Source: DATECU01 sp035286745 (GTDB lineage Bacteria > Acidobacteriota > Vicinamibacteria > Fen-336). From it: a DNA stretch of 6,141 nt. The notes beneath the pieces are model-generated. The model worked only from the letters and a program-made list of their open reading frames with translations. It had not been told where the DNA came from and did not search any database. Numbering within the stretch: position 1 is the stretch's first letter; each line of letters opens with the position of its first letter. Positions 1 to 5,841 of this stretch are shown piece after piece. The position numbers and the translations under genes were made by a program. The stretch lies in assembly GCA_035286745.1 (NCBI GenBank), contig DATECU010000106.1, positions 1-6,141 of the forward strand. The letters are read 5' to 3'.

Positions 1-12
1 AAAGCCATAGAC

Positions 13-1170
13 ATGACTCCTTCAATCACCGAGATCCTCGAACGCTGCCGCCAGCTTCTGGCCACGCCCGTGGGCGAGGTGGCGGCGGCGCAGAAGGCCA
101 AGAACCCGGATCGGAAGATCGTGGGCTGCTTCCCGGTCTACACGCCGGTGGAGCTGATCCACGCCGCGGGCGCGCTGCCGCTGGGTGTCATCGGTGGCGG
201 CAACCAGATCGAGATCGCCCATGCCGACTCGCGGTTTCAGTCCTTCATCTGCTCGATCGTGAAGTCGACGCTGGAGCTGGGCCTCACCGACCGGCTGGAG
301 GCGGTGGACGCCATGGTGTTCCAGTCGATCTGCGACCCGGCGCGCAACCTGGCTTCGGTGTTCAAGCGCAACTTCCCGCGCCTGCAAATCGAGTATCTGC
401 ACATGCCGCAGAACATGAGCCTGCGGGCGAACGACTACCTGGTGGCCGAGTACCAGCGGATCTTCGACTCCTGGAAGGCGCTCACCGGCAAGCCGGCGAC
501 CGAGCAGGATCTGGCACAGAGCATCGGTCTTTTCGACCGGGACCGCGCCCTCATGCGCGATCTGTACCGCCTCCGCTGCGAGACCCCGGAGAAGGTGTCG
601 GCGGCCGAGAGCTACCTCTTGATGAGAGCCGGCACCCTGATGCCGGTGGAGGAGCACATCGAGCTGCTGGAAGCGGCCCTCCCCGGTCTCCAGCAGCGGG
701 CGGCCAAGCCCAAGGACCGCATCCGGGTGGTGCTGGAGGGTTCGTTCTGCGAGCAGCCTTCGCTCGAGCTGATCGACCGTCTGGAGGAGGCCGGCTGCTA
801 CCTGGTGGACGACGACTTCCTGCTCGGCTGGCGCTTCTTCAAGCGCGAGGTGAGCGCGGGCGACAGTCCGCTGCGCGCGCTGGCCGACGCCTACATCGAT
901 CGCAGCGTCTACTCGGGGGTCAAGCACGACCTGCGCGAGTCCAAGGCCAAGCACCTCACCGACAAGGTTCGGGAGATGCGAGCCGAGGCGGTGATCATCC
1001 TGGTCGCCAAGTTCTGCGAGCCGGCCCTCTTCGACTACGCCCTGTATCGTAAGGCGCTGGACGAGGCGGGCATTCCTCACCTGTTCCTCGAGTTCGAGGA
1101 GAAGATGTGGGTCTTCGACCGGGTGCGCACCGAGGTGGAGACCTTCGTGGAGTCCATGCTCTTCGAATGA
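13..1170 (+). CDS. bzdN: Bzd-type benzoyl-CoA (aromatic-CoA) reductase, subunit N (gamma-like; HgdB/BcrC family)
   Basis: This is one of the two large catalytic subunits of an ATP-dependent aromatic-CoA reductase. In the family the N/O pair holds [4Fe-4S] clusters and reduces the CoA-bound ring to a cyclic diene; the enzyme is cytoplasmic. The 385-aa length is normal for BzdN/BcrC. The N-terminal third has the family block FPVYTPVELIHAAGALPLG (residues 40-58), then ADSRFQSFICS (71-81) and FQSICDPARN (103-112). The C-terminal half has LEGSFCEQPSLELIDRLEEA (241-260), then VDDDFLLGWR and AKFCEP (332-337). By position Cys80, Cys107 and Cys335 are the likely cluster ligands, matching the three-cysteine pattern of the dehydratase D component; this is inferred, not aligned. 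The ATG at 13 gives a normal N-terminus, but only 12 bases lie upstream and they show no good Shine-Dalgarno, so the start is probable rather than certain. A TAG at 8-10 may end an upstream gene. The true substrate could be benzoyl-CoA or a methyl- or hydroxy-substituted analogue. Confidence 0.85.
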   Translation: MTPSITEILERCRQLLATPVGEVAAAQKAKNPDRKIVGCFPVYTPVELIHAAGALPLGVIGGGNQIEIAHADSRFQSFICSIVKSTLELGLTDRLEAVDAMVFQSICDPARNLASVFKRNFPRLQIEYLHMPQNMSLRANDYLVAEYQRIFDSWKALTGKPATEQDLAQSIGLFDRDRALMRDLYRLRCETPEKVSAAESYLLMRAGTLMPVEEHIELLEAALPGLQQRAAKPKDRIRVVLEGSFCEQPSLELIDRLEEAGCYLVDDDFLLGWRFFKREVSAGDSPLRALADAYIDRSVYSGVKHDLRESKAKHLTDKVREMRAEAVIILVAKFCEPALFDYALYRKALDEAGIPHLFLEFEEKMWVFDRVRTEVETFVESMLFE

Positions 1171-1180
1171 GGAGACCAGG

Positions 1181-2452
1181 ATGACGGAACAGAAGGGCTA
1201 TCAAGAGCGGATGCATCTCCTGCAGAAGGAGATGATGAACCGCTACTACGACGACCTGACGCGGGTGGCGGAGGGGGGCCCGGGCAAGAGCGCCTACATG
1301 CTGGTCTCCGGCAACCCGGTGGAGCTGGTGCGGGCCTTCGATTTCCTGCCCGTCTACCCCGAGGTGAACGCGCTGCAGATCGCGGTCAAGAAGCAGGCCC
1401 TTCCCTTCATCCTGAAGGCGGAGGAGATGGGCTACTCGATGGACAACTGCGCCTACGTCAAGGCCGACATCGGCTGCTTCTTCAGCGGGCGCAAAACGCC
1501 TTTCGGCACCATCCCCCTGCCCGACCTGCTGCTCTGCAACTACGTGGGCTGCAACGTCTACTTGCAGTGGTTCGAGCACCTCTCCGAGTACAACCCGGCG
1601 CCGGTCTTCAACCTCGACATCCCCTTCGTGCGCACCGAGGACGGCGAGCCCCGGCCCGAGGACGTGACCTACGTGGTACGCCAGCTCGAGGACCTGGTGG
1701 AGATGTGCGAGCGCATCACCGGCAAGGCGCTGGACTACGCCAAGCTGCAGCGGATCGTGGCCCTCTCCGGCGAGACCGGGGAGCTGTGGTCGAAGATCAA
1801 GGCCTTGACCAAGCGGCGGCCGTCGCCCTTCGACGCCTACTTCGACTCGGTCACCATGATGGCGCCGCTCTACTGCACCCGGGGCACCGAGGAGTGCCTG
1901 CGCTTCTTCGAGGCCGCCTACGAGGAGCTTCTGAAGAAGGCCGAGGACGGGGTGGGGCCGCTGCCGGAGGAGCGCTTCCGGGTGGTGATCGAAGGGCCGC
2001 CACCGTGGCCCTTTCTGCGCACCTTCCGCGACATGTTCTCGAAGTGGGGGGCGGTGGCCGTGGCCTCCACCTACTCGACGGTGGGCGGGCTCTGGGAGTT
2101 CGGCTTCCGCCACGATGCGAACCGCCCCTTGGAGTCCATCGCTCGCCACATGCTGCAGTGGAACCTGACCAACCGGAACTTCTTGCAGCGGTACGAGCAG
2201 ATCAAGCGTTATATGGACGACTGGTCGGCGGACGCGCTGATCATCCATTCGGTGAAGAGCTGCCGGCTGTTCTCGGCCGGGCAGGGGGACATGCGGGAGT
2301 ACTTCAGCAAGGACCTGGGGGTCCCCACCCTGCTGGTGGAGTCGGATCTCGAGGACCCGCGCTACTTCTCCGAGGCTCAGATGCGGAACCGGGTGGACGC
2401 CTTCTTCGAGTCGCTGGCCCACAAGCGAGCGGTGGCGGGGAAGGCGTCGTGA
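1181..2452 (+). CDS. bzdO: Bzd-type benzoyl-CoA (aromatic-CoA) reductase, subunit O (beta-like; HgdA/BcrB family)
   Basis: This is the second large subunit, expected to pair with the upstream 385-aa subunit to form the substrate- and cluster-binding half of the reductase. Its 423 aa is close to the usual BzdO/BcrB length (about 410-450). Recognisable blocks are the N-terminal GNPVELVRAFDFLPVYPEVN (residues 44-63), the cysteine-rich region DNCAYVKADIGCFFSGR (88-104), PDLLLCNYVGCNVYLQWFE (114-132), and near the C-terminus DALIIHSVKSCRLFSAGQGD (351-370). Candidate Fe-S ligands by spacing are Cys90, Cys119 or Cys124, and Cys361. Which are true ligands needs an alignment to a solved dehydratase. 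The ATG at 1181 is well supported: an AGGAG at 1170-1174 overlaps the previous stop codon and sits 6 nt before the start. The gap to the upstream gene is only 10 nt, so translational coupling and near-equal expression are likely. The stop overlaps the start of the next gene. Confidence 0.85.
   Translation: MTEQKGYQERMHLLQKEMMNRYYDDLTRVAEGGPGKSAYMLVSGNPVELVRAFDFLPVYPEVNALQIAVKKQALPFILKAEEMGYSMDNCAYVKADIGCFFSGRKTPFGTIPLPDLLLCNYVGCNVYLQWFEHLSEYNPAPVFNLDIPFVRTEDGEPRPEDVTYVVRQLEDLVEMCERITGKALDYAKLQRIVALSGETGELWSKIKALTKRRPSPFDAYFDSVTMMAPLYCTRGTEECLRFFEAAYEELLKKAEDGVGPLPEERFRVVIEGPPPWPFLRTFRDMFSKWGAVAVASTYSTVGGLWEFGFRHDANRPLESIARHMLQWNLTNRNFLQRYEQIKRYMDDWSADALIIHSVKSCRLFSAGQGDMREYFSKDLGVPTLLVESDLEDPRYFSEAQMRNRVDAFFESLAHKRAVAGKAS
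2437..2451 (+). promoter_or_regulatory. Probable ribosome binding site and GTG start of the P subunit (GTGA overlap)
   Basis: GGGGAAGG at 2437-2444 ends 4 nt before GTG 2449, and the GTG overlaps the TGA stop (2450-2452) of the upstream reductase subunit. The later in-frame ATG at 2461 has only GGGA two bases ahead of it. The overlap mirrors the ATGA overlap at the next gene junction, which favours GTG, but protein N-terminal data would be needed to decide. Confidence 0.5.
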
Positions 2453-3273
2453 GCGGGACCATGCTGCACGGCGCGGGCGTCGACGTGGGCTCGACGCAGA
2501 CCAAGGCGACCATCCTCGACGGCGAACGGCGGGTGGTGGGGCGGGCCGTGATCGACACCGGGGCCAACGTCACCCGGGCCGGGGAGCGGGCCTTCGAGGC
2601 CGCGCTCAAGGCCGCCGGCCTGGTCCGCGAGCAGGTGGCCTACATCATCGGCACCGGCTACGGCCGCTACAAGGTCACCTTCGGCGACGCCCAGGTGACC
2701 GAGATCGGCTGCCACGCCCGGGCCGCCAAACTCATGTTCCCCAACACCCGGACCGTCATCGACATGGGGGGCCAGGACGCCAAGGGGATCCGGGTCGGCG
2801 ACGATGGCGACGTCAAGGACTTCGTGATGAACGACAAGTGCGCCGCCGGCACCGGCCGCTTCCTGGCCAGCGCGGCCGAGGCCCTGAACCTGGGCCTGGA
2901 CGAGATCGGCCCGCTGTCCTTGAAGGCCAAGACCCCGGTTCGGCTGTCCACCACCTGCGCCGTCTTCGTGGAGTCGGACATCATGTCCTACCTGGCCCTG
3001 GGCAAGAGCATCGAGGACATTCTGGGCGGCGTGCACAGCGCCATCGCCTCGCGTACCATCGCCCTCGTCAGGCGGGTGGGCATCGAGTCGGAGGTGACCT
3101 TCACCGGCGGGGTGTCCTGCAACATCGGCATGGTGCAGGCTCTGGCGGACAAGCTGGGCATGCCCGTGAACGTGAGCTCCGACTCGCCCTTCATGGGTGC
3201 CATCGGGGCGGCCCTGTTTGCTCTGGAACGGGCGGGGGCCAAGGTCGAAGCCCAAGCGGAGGCGGCGCGATGA
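2449..3273 (+). CDS. bzdP: Bzd-type benzoyl-CoA reductase, ATPase subunit P (activator, ASKHA fold, BcrA/HgdC-like)
   Basis: This is an activator ATPase. In the family a pair of such subunits binds one [4Fe-4S] cluster at the interface, takes electrons from reduced ferredoxin, and uses ATP hydrolysis to push them at very low potential into the catalytic subunits. Numbering from the GTG gives 274 aa. The phosphate-1 loop is GVDVGSTQTKA (10-20), with a GTGYGRY turn at 68-74. The phosphate-2 motif is DMGGQDAK (105-112), canonical for the family. The adenosine-side motif is TFTGGVSCNIG (217-227). Cys131 (in NDKCAAGTGRFL) and Cys170 (in STTCAVFVESD) are 39 residues apart, the spacing of the cluster cysteines in the 2-hydroxyglutaryl-CoA dehydratase activator HgdC. 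I chose GTG 2449 because it gives a 4-base GTGA overlap with the preceding stop and has GGGGAAGG upstream. ATG 2461 (270 aa) is a real alternative with a poorer ribosome site. It lacks the long extension of the ~430-aa BcrA/BadF subunits, hence the Bzd call. The P/Q naming rests on gene order. Confidence 0.83.
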   Translation: MSGTMLHGAGVDVGSTQTKATILDGERRVVGRAVIDTGANVTRAGERAFEAALKAAGLVREQVAYIIGTGYGRYKVTFGDAQVTEIGCHARAAKLMFPNTRTVIDMGGQDAKGIRVGDDGDVKDFVMNDKCAAGTGRFLASAAEALNLGLDEIGPLSLKAKTPVRLSTTCAVFVESDIMSYLALGKSIEDILGGVHSAIASRTIALVRRVGIESEVTFTGGVSCNIGMVQALADKLGMPVNVSSDSPFMGAIGAALFALERAGAKVEAQAEAAR

Positions 3274-4073
3274 GCCTGGTTGCCGGCATCGACATCGGGT
3301 CCAAGAGCACCAAGGCCGTCATCCTCGACGCCCAGCGTCGGGTGGTGGGGCGGGCGAAGGTCAGGACCCGGCCCGACTTCGCGGGGGTGGCGCGCGAGGC
3401 GCTGGAGACGGCGGCCCGTGAGGGCGGGGTCGCCGCCCAGGACGTCACCTACGTCGCCACCACCGGCTTCGGCCGCTACAACGTCCCCTTCCGCGACCTG
3501 CAGATCACCGAGATCACCTGCGTGGCCCGCGCCGCCGCCTTCTTGTTCCCCGAGACACGCTGCGTGCTCGACGTCGGCGCTCAGAGCACCCGGGCCATCA
3601 AGCTGCGGCAGGCCGGGAAGGTCAAGGAGTTCAAGACCAACGACAAGTGCGCGGCAGGGGCCGGGGGTTTCCTGGAACGGGCGGCGAAGTACCTGGAGGT
3701 CTCGCTGGAGGAGCTGGGGACCGTCTCCCTCAGGGCCGACAACCCGCAGGCCATCTCCAGCGTCTGCGCGGTGCTGGCCGAGTCCGAGATCATCAACCAC
3801 GTGAGCGCGGGCCAGTCGGTGGAGAACATCGTCCGCGGCATCCACGACGCCCTGGCCTCCCGTGCCCAGTCCCTGCTCTCGCGGGTGGGCGTGGAGCCGG
3901 AACTGACACTGGTGGGCGGGGTCGCTCTCCAGGCGGGGGCGGTGGCGGCCATCGAGGCCGTCACCGGTCTCAAGGTCAACCTGCCGGATTCGCCGGAGAC
4001 GGTAGGCGCTCTGGGCGCTGCCCTGTTGGCTCTCCAGCGCCTGGAGAAGCGCAGCGGCGCCGCCGCCGCCTGA
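3270..4073 (+). CDS. bzdQ: Bzd-type benzoyl-CoA reductase, ATPase subunit Q (second activator, ASKHA fold, BcrD/HgdC-like)
   Basis: This is the second activator-type subunit, 267 aa, a clear paralogue of the preceding gene; RRVVGRA and the GRYxVxFxDxQxTEI region are shared. It should pair with subunit P and share its bridging [4Fe-4S] cluster. The phosphate-1 loop is GIDIGSKSTKA (residues 6-16), with TTGFGRY at 64-70. Cys127 (TNDKCAAGAGGFLE) and Cys166 (ISSVCAVLAESE) again sit 39 residues apart. Two nucleotide-site motifs differ from the partner: DVGAQSTR (101-108) replaces DMGGQDAK, and LVGGVALQAG (214-223) replaces FTGGVSCNIG. The two ATPase sites may therefore not be equivalent (inference). 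The ATG at 3270 forms an ATGA overlap with the upstream stop, and a strong GGAGG (3258-3262) lies 7 nt ahead inside the upstream gene, so translation is probably coupled. A pair of distinct activators is what separates benzoyl-CoA reductases from dehydratase systems with one homodimeric activator. Confidence 0.83.
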   Translation: MSLVAGIDIGSKSTKAVILDAQRRVVGRAKVRTRPDFAGVAREALETAAREGGVAAQDVTYVATTGFGRYNVPFRDLQITEITCVARAAAFLFPETRCVLDVGAQSTRAIKLRQAGKVKEFKTNDKCAAGAGGFLERAAKYLEVSLEELGTVSLRADNPQAISSVCAVLAESEIINHVSAGQSVENIVRGIHDALASRAQSLLSRVGVEPELTLVGGVALQAGAVAAIEAVTGLKVNLPDSPETVGALGAALLALQRLEKRSGAAAA

Positions 4074-4085
4074 AGGAGAAACGCC

Positions 4086-5645
4086 ATGTGGGTGCCCCTG
4101 ACACCCCTCGACTTCTACCGCCGTGGCCGCCGGCTCTTCGCGGCGAAGACCGCGGTGGTGGACGAAGGCCGCCGGCTGAGCTTCGGCCAGTTGGCCGACC
4201 GCATCGAGCGCCTGGCCGGAGCCCTGCGGGCCGCCGGCTGTCGGCCCCGGGAGGCGGTGAGCTTCCTCTCCCCTAACGCGTCGGCCCTGATCGAGGCCTT
4301 CTACGCGGCGCCGCTGGGGGGCGGTGTGCTGCACCCCGTGAACCCGCGGCGGGAGGCCTTGGAGATCGCCGAGCTGCTGAACGATGCCGGCTCCCGGCTG
4401 CTCTTCTTCCACGCCAGCCTGGCCCCCCTGGTCGGTCAGATCGTCGGCAACCTGAAAGCGGTGGAGCAATTGGTGGTCGTCGAGGGCGAACCCGCCGGTC
4501 TGGGGTTCCCGGCCATGGCGTACGAGACGCTGCTCTCGCGGGCCACGCCTTACGCGCCGGACCTCACGGCCCTCGACGAGAACGCCCCCGCCGCCCTCTT
4601 CCACACCAGCGGTGGCGCCAGCAAGCCGCGCGGCGCGGTCCTGTCGCATCGCGCCCTCGCCCTGCACGCCCTCTACGCCGTGATCGCCATGGGCCTGCGC
4701 GAGGAGGACGTGAGCCTGTGTTCGGTGCCCTTCGCCTACATGAACGGCGGCGGCAACCCCCAGATCAACCTGGCGGTGGGAGCCACCTCGATCCTCGCCC
4801 GCAGGAACGACCCGGAGACGCTGCTCGGTCTGATGGCCCGGGAGAAGGTCACCGTCTGGATCACGGCGCCCTTCGTGCTGTCGCGCCTGCTCAGGTCCCC
4901 CGCCCTGCCGGCCGCGGATGTCGACAGCCTGCGGTTGGTGCTGGTGGGCGGCGCCCCGCTGCCGGACGCGGTGCTGGCCGAGGCGGAGCAGAGGCTGGGC
5001 GCTCGCTGCCTCGCCGTCTACGGCCTCACCGAGACCGCGCCTTTCGTGAGCGCGGCCTTCCCCAAGAGCACTCTGGCGCCGGAGCGGCGGAGGGCGGTGC
5101 AGTCGACCGCCGGGCTGCCGGTCCTGGGCGTCGAGGTGCAGGTGGTGGACGAGACCGGCCGCGAGGTGACCGCCGACGGCGAGAGCCCGGGCGAGATCGT
5201 GGTGCGGGGCAACAACGTGATGACCGCGTACCATCACGATCCCGAAGCGACGCAGGAGGCGCTCAAGGGCGGCTTCTTGCACACCGGGGACCTGGCCACG
5301 GTGGATGCCGAAGGCTACTTGCGCCTCCGCGAGCGGACCAAGGACGTGGTGCTGGTGGACGGCCAGAAGATCGCCGCCCGGGAGATCGAAGCCGGCTTGA
5401 CCTCACATCCGGATGTGGTGGAATGCGCGGTGATCGCCGCCGCTGATCCGGCTCGGGGCGAGGTACCGGTGGGGTTGGTGGTGTTGCGTGCGGGGGCCAG
5501 GGTCACCGAGCACGAGCTCAGGGAGCACGCGGCCCGACAGCTCACGGCCTTCAAGGTGCCGCAGCGGATCGAGTTCCTGAAGAGCCTGCCCAAGTCCGAA
5601 GCCGGCGAGATCCTGAAGAGCGACCTCAAAACGTTATACGCATAA
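4086..5645 (+). CDS. AMP-binding acyl/aryl-CoA ligase-like protein with divergent core motifs
   Basis: This is a member of the acyl-adenylate-forming (ANL) superfamily, 519 aa and full length. The normal reaction is acid + ATP + CoA to acyl-CoA, AMP and pyrophosphate. From its position it would make the CoA thioester used by the reductase, or activate a related alicyclic or fatty acid. The N-terminal region (SFLSPNASALIEAFYAAPLG, 59-78) resembles medium-chain acyl-CoA synthetases. A5 is a good YGLTET (312-317), and HTGDL (399-403) and ERTKD (416-420) mark A7 and the hinge. Three signatures deviate. The P-loop reads HTSGGASKPRG (173-183) instead of the usual TSGTTGxPKG. The A8 loop reads VDGQKIAARE (424-433) instead of a GGEN/GGEK type. 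A10 reads PKSEAGEILKSDL, with Glu508 where the catalytic lysine normally sits. An AAGGAG (4073-4078), 7 nt before the ATG, supports the start, 12 nt after the Q gene. Substrate specificity cannot be read here, so no symbol such as bzdA is given. Confidence 0.8.
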   Translation: MWVPLTPLDFYRRGRRLFAAKTAVVDEGRRLSFGQLADRIERLAGALRAAGCRPREAVSFLSPNASALIEAFYAAPLGGGVLHPVNPRREALEIAELLNDAGSRLLFFHASLAPLVGQIVGNLKAVEQLVVVEGEPAGLGFPAMAYETLLSRATPYAPDLTALDENAPAALFHTSGGASKPRGAVLSHRALALHALYAVIAMGLREEDVSLCSVPFAYMNGGGNPQINLAVGATSILARRNDPETLLGLMAREKVTVWITAPFVLSRLLRSPALPAADVDSLRLVLVGGAPLPDAVLAEAEQRLGARCLAVYGLTETAPFVSAAFPKSTLAPERRRAVQSTAGLPVLGVEVQVVDETGREVTADGESPGEIVVRGNNVMTAYHHDPEATQEALKGGFLHTGDLATVDAEGYLRLRERTKDVVLVDGQKIAAREIEAGLTSHPDVVECAVIAAADPARGEVPVGLVVLRAGARVTEHELREHAARQLTAFKVPQRIEFLKSLPKSEAGEILKSDLKTLYA

Positions 5646-5656
5646 CGGAACAGCAA

Positions 5657-5684
5657 ACCACAGAGACACGAGAGACACAGAGGA
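5657..5684 (+). repeat. Left arm of the inverted repeat
   Basis: The arm starts ACCACAGAGACACGAG and ends ACACAGAGGA. It begins 12 nt after the ligase stop codon, so it would lie in the 3' untranslated part of the ligase transcript. It is followed by a slightly degenerate continuation with a GAGGAAC at 5689-5695, as if the repeat unit once ran further inward. Confidence 0.8.
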
Positions 5685-5790
5685 CGCTGAGGAACGAACA
5701 GACCGACAGAGCCTGACGGTCGGATGCATGCCGGAACCAGGTGAGGTCCAGACAAGAGCGGCACGCCTGCTCCCATCGACCCTAGCTGGT

Positions 5791-5818
5791 TCCTCTGTGC
5801 CTCTCGTGTCTCTGTGGT
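5791..5818 (-). repeat. Right arm of the inverted repeat
   Basis: On the minus strand this arm reads the same as the left arm except for one base (position 5800). It ends 23 nt before the ATG of the SDR gene, so in a readthrough transcript it would form part of that gene's leader and could pair with the left arm. Confidence 0.8.
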
Positions 5819-5841
5819 GAGTTCGTCGTTGTGAGGAGACT

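Larger units (their letters stand above)
5657..5818. repeat. 162-bp inverted-repeat element (MITE-like or REP-like), 28-bp arms
   Basis: The arms at 5657-5684 and 5791-5818 are reverse complements at 27 of 28 positions; the only mismatch is base 5675 against 5800. They enclose 106 bp of unrelated, non-coding sequence. Each arm is built of CACAGAGACAC-like units; in the left arm AGAGACAC recurs at 5662-5669 and 5671-5678, a 9-nt period. The arm boundary is sharp on both sides and I see no target-site duplication. Repeats of this CACAGAGACACAGAG flavour are, from memory, scattered in intergenic regions of several high-GC bacterial groups. Possible natures are a non-autonomous mobile element, a repeat pair from an intergenic family, or a long-range RNA hairpin. 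No transposase is present. Confidence 0.8.
5646..5841. other. Intergenic gap of 196 bp between ligase and SDR genes
   Basis: This is the only non-coding stretch of any length in the window, and it is visibly less GC-rich than the genes. Most of it is an inverted-repeat element at 5657-5818. I see no convincing -35/-10 promoter pair, and no compact GC hairpin followed by a T run that would make an intrinsic terminator. The last 23 bases before the SDR start contain its ribosome site. Whether the SDR gene is cotranscribed with the reductase operon cannot be told from sequence alone. Confidence 0.8.

Noticed and set aside
995..2422. 475-codon open frame on the minus strand opposite the two large subunits
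   Set aside because: It is a shadow of the coding strand with compositionally biased translation and no family motif. The plus-strand frames carry clear conserved motifs.
1567..2448. Upstream extension of the P-subunit frame to an ATG at 1567
   Set aside because: The 294 extra residues are an out-of-frame reading of the O subunit, rich in Arg, Gly and Ala. The ATPase fold begins only at the phosphate-1 loop just after 2449.
13..4073. 2-hydroxyglutaryl-CoA or phenyllactyl-CoA dehydratase operon
   Set aside because: Those systems have one homodimeric activator and usually sit with CoA-transferase genes. Here two different activators follow the large subunits and a ligase comes next. Not fully excluded without a tree.
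2988..5282. Very long (764-codon) open frame on the minus strand
   Set aside because: It lies antisense to three well-supported genes. High third-position GC keeps the opposite frame free of stops. Its translation is low-complexity, rich in His, Gln, Gly, Arg and Ala, with no recognisable domain.
5657..5818. Inverted repeat as an intrinsic transcription terminator
   Set aside because: The stem would need a 106-nt loop and there is no T run after the right arm, so it does not look like a standard rho-independent terminator.
5657..5818. CRISPR array
   Set aside because: There are only two copies, in inverted orientation, with one 106-bp intervening segment. There are no regularly spaced direct repeats and no cas genes.
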